From assembly GCA_003648125.1 (NCBI GenBank), contig QMOE01000083.1, forward strand, positions 1 through 7,949: a stretch of DNA of 7,949 nt. Reading direction: 5' to 3'. This DNA comes from Chloroflexota bacterium (GTDB lineage: Bacteria; Chloroflexota; Anaerolineae; B4-G1). This document shows, one piece after another, positions 6,684-7,949 of this stretch. Position numbers and translations under genes: made by a program. The notes under the pieces are model-generated. The model was not told where the DNA came from, did no database searches, and saw only the letters and a list, made by a program, of their open reading frames with translations. The stretch's first letter is position 1. Every line of letters begins with the position of its first letter.

Positions 6684-6772
6684 TGTCATTGCGAGGAGCG
6701 GCAGCGACGAAGCAATCTTGACGCTGCTTGCATTTGAAAGCGGGAGATTGCTTCGCTACGCTCGCAATGACA
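6684..6772. repeat. 89-bp palindromic repeat with TGTCATTGCGAG ends
   Basis: TGTCATTGCGAG (6684-6695) and CTCGCAATGACA (6761-6772) are perfect 12-bp inverted termini. A second inner inverted pair is GAAGCAATCT (6709-6718) with AGATTGCTTC (6745-6754). These sequences are typical of a very widespread family of dispersed palindromic repeats in bacterial genomes. It carries no real gene; it looks like a non-autonomous, MITE-like element. It lies between rplS and the C26 gene. Confidence 0.85.
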
Positions 6773-6797
6773 CCAGCGAGGCTCAAATTACTGACTT

Positions 6798-6860
6798 TTG
6801 TAGGTCGTGCTTGCAGCACGACGATTCGCCCGGAATTCACGCTACAAGCGTGACCTACAA
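6798..6860. repeat. 63-bp double-hairpin repeat with TTGTAGGTC ends
   Basis: TTGTAGGTC (6798-6806) and GACCTACAA (6852-6860) are inverted ends; over 16 bp at each end 14 positions are complementary. Inside are two hairpins: GTCGTGCT/AGCACGAC (6804-6822, 3-nt loop) and TCACGCT/AGCGTGA (6837-6853, 3-nt loop). The right half is related to the sequence at 4-26. It is a REP- or MITE-like element 26 bp from the preceding repeat. Confidence 0.8.
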
Positions 6861-6901
6861 CTTGCCCCCCACGTGACGTTTTCTCAGCCATACCGACACG
6901 C

Positions 6902-6933
6902 AAAAAGGGGCGTAGGTATGTCCCCCTACGCCC
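6902..6933 (-). terminator. Intrinsic terminator of rplS
   Basis: On the minus strand GGGCGTAGG (6933-6925) pairs perfectly with CCTACGCCC (6916-6908) across an 8-nt loop, followed by C and TTTTT (6906-6902). It lies 34 bp after the rplS stop codon and isolates rplS from the C26 gene. Confidence 0.88.
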
Positions 6934-6967
6934 ACCTCGGGATGGTTCGGGAAATGACCCGCCGGGA

Positions 6968-7321
6968 CTATTGAGAGCGCTTTTCTCGGAGGCGAGCCTG
7001 CTTGCCTCGCAGTCCCCGCAGGTAATAGAGTTTAGCGTGACGGACTCGCGCCCGCCTCGAAACCTCGACCTTTTCGACGCGCGGCGAGTGGAGCGGGAAA
7101 GTACGCTCCACGCCTATACCGTGGGAAGCGATGCGTCGCACGGTGAAGCTGGTGCTCGCTCCATTCCCATGCATACCGATGACAGTGCCCTGAAAGGCCT
7201 GCACTCGCTCGCGCTCACCCTCTATAATGCGCAAGTGTACTTTGACGGTATCGCCCGGGTTCAACTCGGGGATATTTGGATTGGGTTCTAATTGACGTTC
7301 CAATGATTCGATTAGATTCAT
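6968..7321 (-). CDS. rplS: Ribosomal protein bL19
   Basis: This 117-residue protein of the large ribosomal subunit sits at the subunit interface. Family signatures are [18 protein letters not shown] near residues 18-35, [14 protein letters not shown] (39-52), TFTVRR-like [19 protein letters not shown], and a basic C-terminus [25 protein letters not shown]. Length matches the family. The ATG is preceded by TGAGGA, about 10 nt away, a modest Shine-Dalgarno site. It is a single-gene unit: its own promoter (7371-7399) and terminator (6902-6933). The usual bacterial partners rpsP, rimM and trmD are not adjacent here. The 5' leader includes a short CCCC/GGGG hairpin (about 7351-7361) that could affect translation, but nothing identifies it as a known L19 leader. 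Confidence 0.98.
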   Translation of the reverse strand: MNLIESLERQLEPNPNIPELNPGDTVKVHLRIIEGERERVQAFQGTVIGMHGNGASTSFTVRRIASHGIGVERTFPLHSPRVEKVEVSRRARVRHAKLYYLRGLRGKQARLREKRSQ

Positions 7322-7370
7322 TACACAATGTCCTCACAAACTTTCGTCCCCCAGGGGGCAGAGTTTGCAG

Positions 7371-7399
7371 ATTATACTACGTTTCGTCATCTAAGGCAA
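7371..7399 (-). promoter_or_regulatory. Promoter of rplS
   Basis: A perfect TATAAT (7376-7371) has TTGCCT (7399-7394) 17 bp upstream, four of six matches to the -35 consensus. Predicted transcription start is about 43 nt before the rplS ATG. Confidence 0.7.
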
Positions 7400-7450
7400 C
7401 TCTAGTTCTTGCCGCATGGGACTGCCCCGACCTGGAAGAAGCATGCTCTC

Positions 7451-7949
7451 CTACCTGCGCCGCGCTGTCAATCCCAGCACCAGCAGCGCCGCGCCGACGA
7501 GCAGCAACCCCCCGGTCCGCCACCCAGCAGCCCCACCGGCCGAGGGGAGCACCGGCGCGGGCGTCGCCGTGACTGGGTGTACCTTGATTTCGACGATGAG
7601 ATAGGGTATCGTCTCTGGGTCTCGAGTGTCCAACCAGCGCGCCACGAGTAGATCGCTCGCCGCTTCCGGGTCGGCGTTGGGGTCGGGCGCGGATGCCAAA
7701 GCCAGACCATAGTCGGCAGCGTCTCCCGAAAGGTAGTCTTGCATCAGCGCGGTGACGTCCCACGTGAGCCAGGTTTCCGCCACCTGGTCAAGCGTCACGA
7801 CCGGCAAGGAGGATGGCGGGGGTGAAACTGGCGTGGAGACTGGGGTGGCGGTCGGAGGAGTCTCCATCGGCGTAGGAACTGGGGTGCTGGTCGGAGGAGT
7901 CTCCGTCGGCGTAGAAAGTGGTGACGTAGGAGGGGTGGCCTCATCCAAA
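7451..7949 (-). CDS. C-terminal part of a surface protein (DNRLRE-like domain, Pro/Thr repeats, membrane anchor), cut by window edge
   Basis: The frame is open to the window edge, so the N-terminus is missing; 165 residues are visible. They begin with a Pro/Thr/Ser-rich stretch (about 5-47) including two 13-residue repeats. Next comes ETWLTWDVTALMQDYLSG (58-75), YGLALAS and PYLIVEI, the pattern of the last part of a DNRLRE domain, a beta-sandwich found in secreted wall proteins. The tail has LPSAGG (134-139), a hydrophobic segment (about 147-161) and terminal RRR. This resembles a sortase-type anchor with LPSAG in place of LPxTG, or a simple membrane anchor. The protein is probably exported and held at the cell surface. 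No convincing terminator separates it from the rplS promoter about 50 bp downstream. The domain call is moderate because only the end is visible. Confidence 0.72.
   Translation of the reverse strand, partial: LDEATPPTSPLSTPTETPPTSTPVPTPMETPPTATPVSTPVSPPPSSLPVVTLDQVAETWLTWDVTALMQDYLSGDAADYGLALASAPDPNADPEAASDLLVARWLDTRDPETIPYLIVEIKVHPVTATPAPVLPSAGGAAGWRTGGLLLVGAALLVLGLTARRR
7851..7928 (-). repeat. Two 39-bp direct repeats encoding a Pro/Thr motif
   Basis: Two units in tandem (7851-7889 and 7890-7928) share nearly identical first halves, GTCGGAGGAGTCTCC followed by ATCGGCGTAG or GTCGGCGTAG on the plus strand, then diverge. On the coding strand each gives a 13-residue Thr/Pro motif around ETPPT-x-TPV. 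Coding capacity is kept, so array length could vary by recombination. Confidence 0.75.

Noticed and set aside
6667..6903. Minus-strand 78-codon ORF between rplS and the C26 gene
   Set aside because: It is the translation of the two palindromic repeats and overlaps the rplS terminator region; no ribosome site and no family resemblance.
7400..7450. Terminator for the surface protein gene before the rplS promoter
   Set aside because: Only a weak 5-bp GGCAA/TTGCC stem is present, and it overlaps the rplS -35 box; no T-run.

Overview
This window looks like chromosomal DNA from a Chloroflexota (Chloroflexi) bacterium, probably of the Anaerolineae type. That is an inference from gene content and style: surface proteins with long Pro/Thr stalks, a DNRLRE-type surface protein with a C-terminal anchor, a GSI-alpha glutamine synthetase, a bacterial AspRS with non-discriminating marker residues, a YtxH-like small membrane protein, and two families of small palindromic intergenic repeats. 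No rRNA, tRNA, CRISPR array, transposase or phage gene was seen.

Layout, left to right. Positions 3-27 hold the end of a small palindromic repeat cut by the window edge. A minus-strand operon follows: aspS (1523-3298), then glnA (162-1505), 17 bp apart. Upstream of aspS is a compact regulatory region (3400-3570). It has a near-consensus promoter, a 25-codon leader ORF with consecutive Asp-Asn-Asp-Asn-Gln codons, and a perfect intrinsic terminator that an upstream segment can disrupt by alternative pairing. Divergent from it is a plus-strand gene for an 83-residue YtxH-like membrane protein (3643-3894) with its own promoter. A hairpin (3910-3943) separates that gene from a convergent two-gene minus-strand unit: a class I glutamine-amidotransferase-like peptidase C26 protein (5891-6625), then a lipoprotein (3952-5889) that resembles a secreted metallopeptidase but lacks the HExxH zinc motif. 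The 342-bp gap 6626-6967 holds two palindromic repeats and the rplS terminator. rplS (6968-7321, ribosomal protein L19) has its own promoter. The window ends inside a minus-strand surface protein (7451 to edge).

The main discovery candidate is the aspS-glnA leader, which has every part of a ribosome-mediated attenuator like those of amino-acid biosynthetic operons. The control codons are Asp and Asn. The AspRS carries His31 and Gly83, the residues associated with enzymes that charge both tRNA-Asp and tRNA-Asn. In such organisms Asp-tRNA-Asn is amidated by GatCAB using glutamine, and the second operon gene makes glutamine. The leader would therefore read out the products of its own operon. This rests on sequence and geometry only; no conservation or expression data were available.
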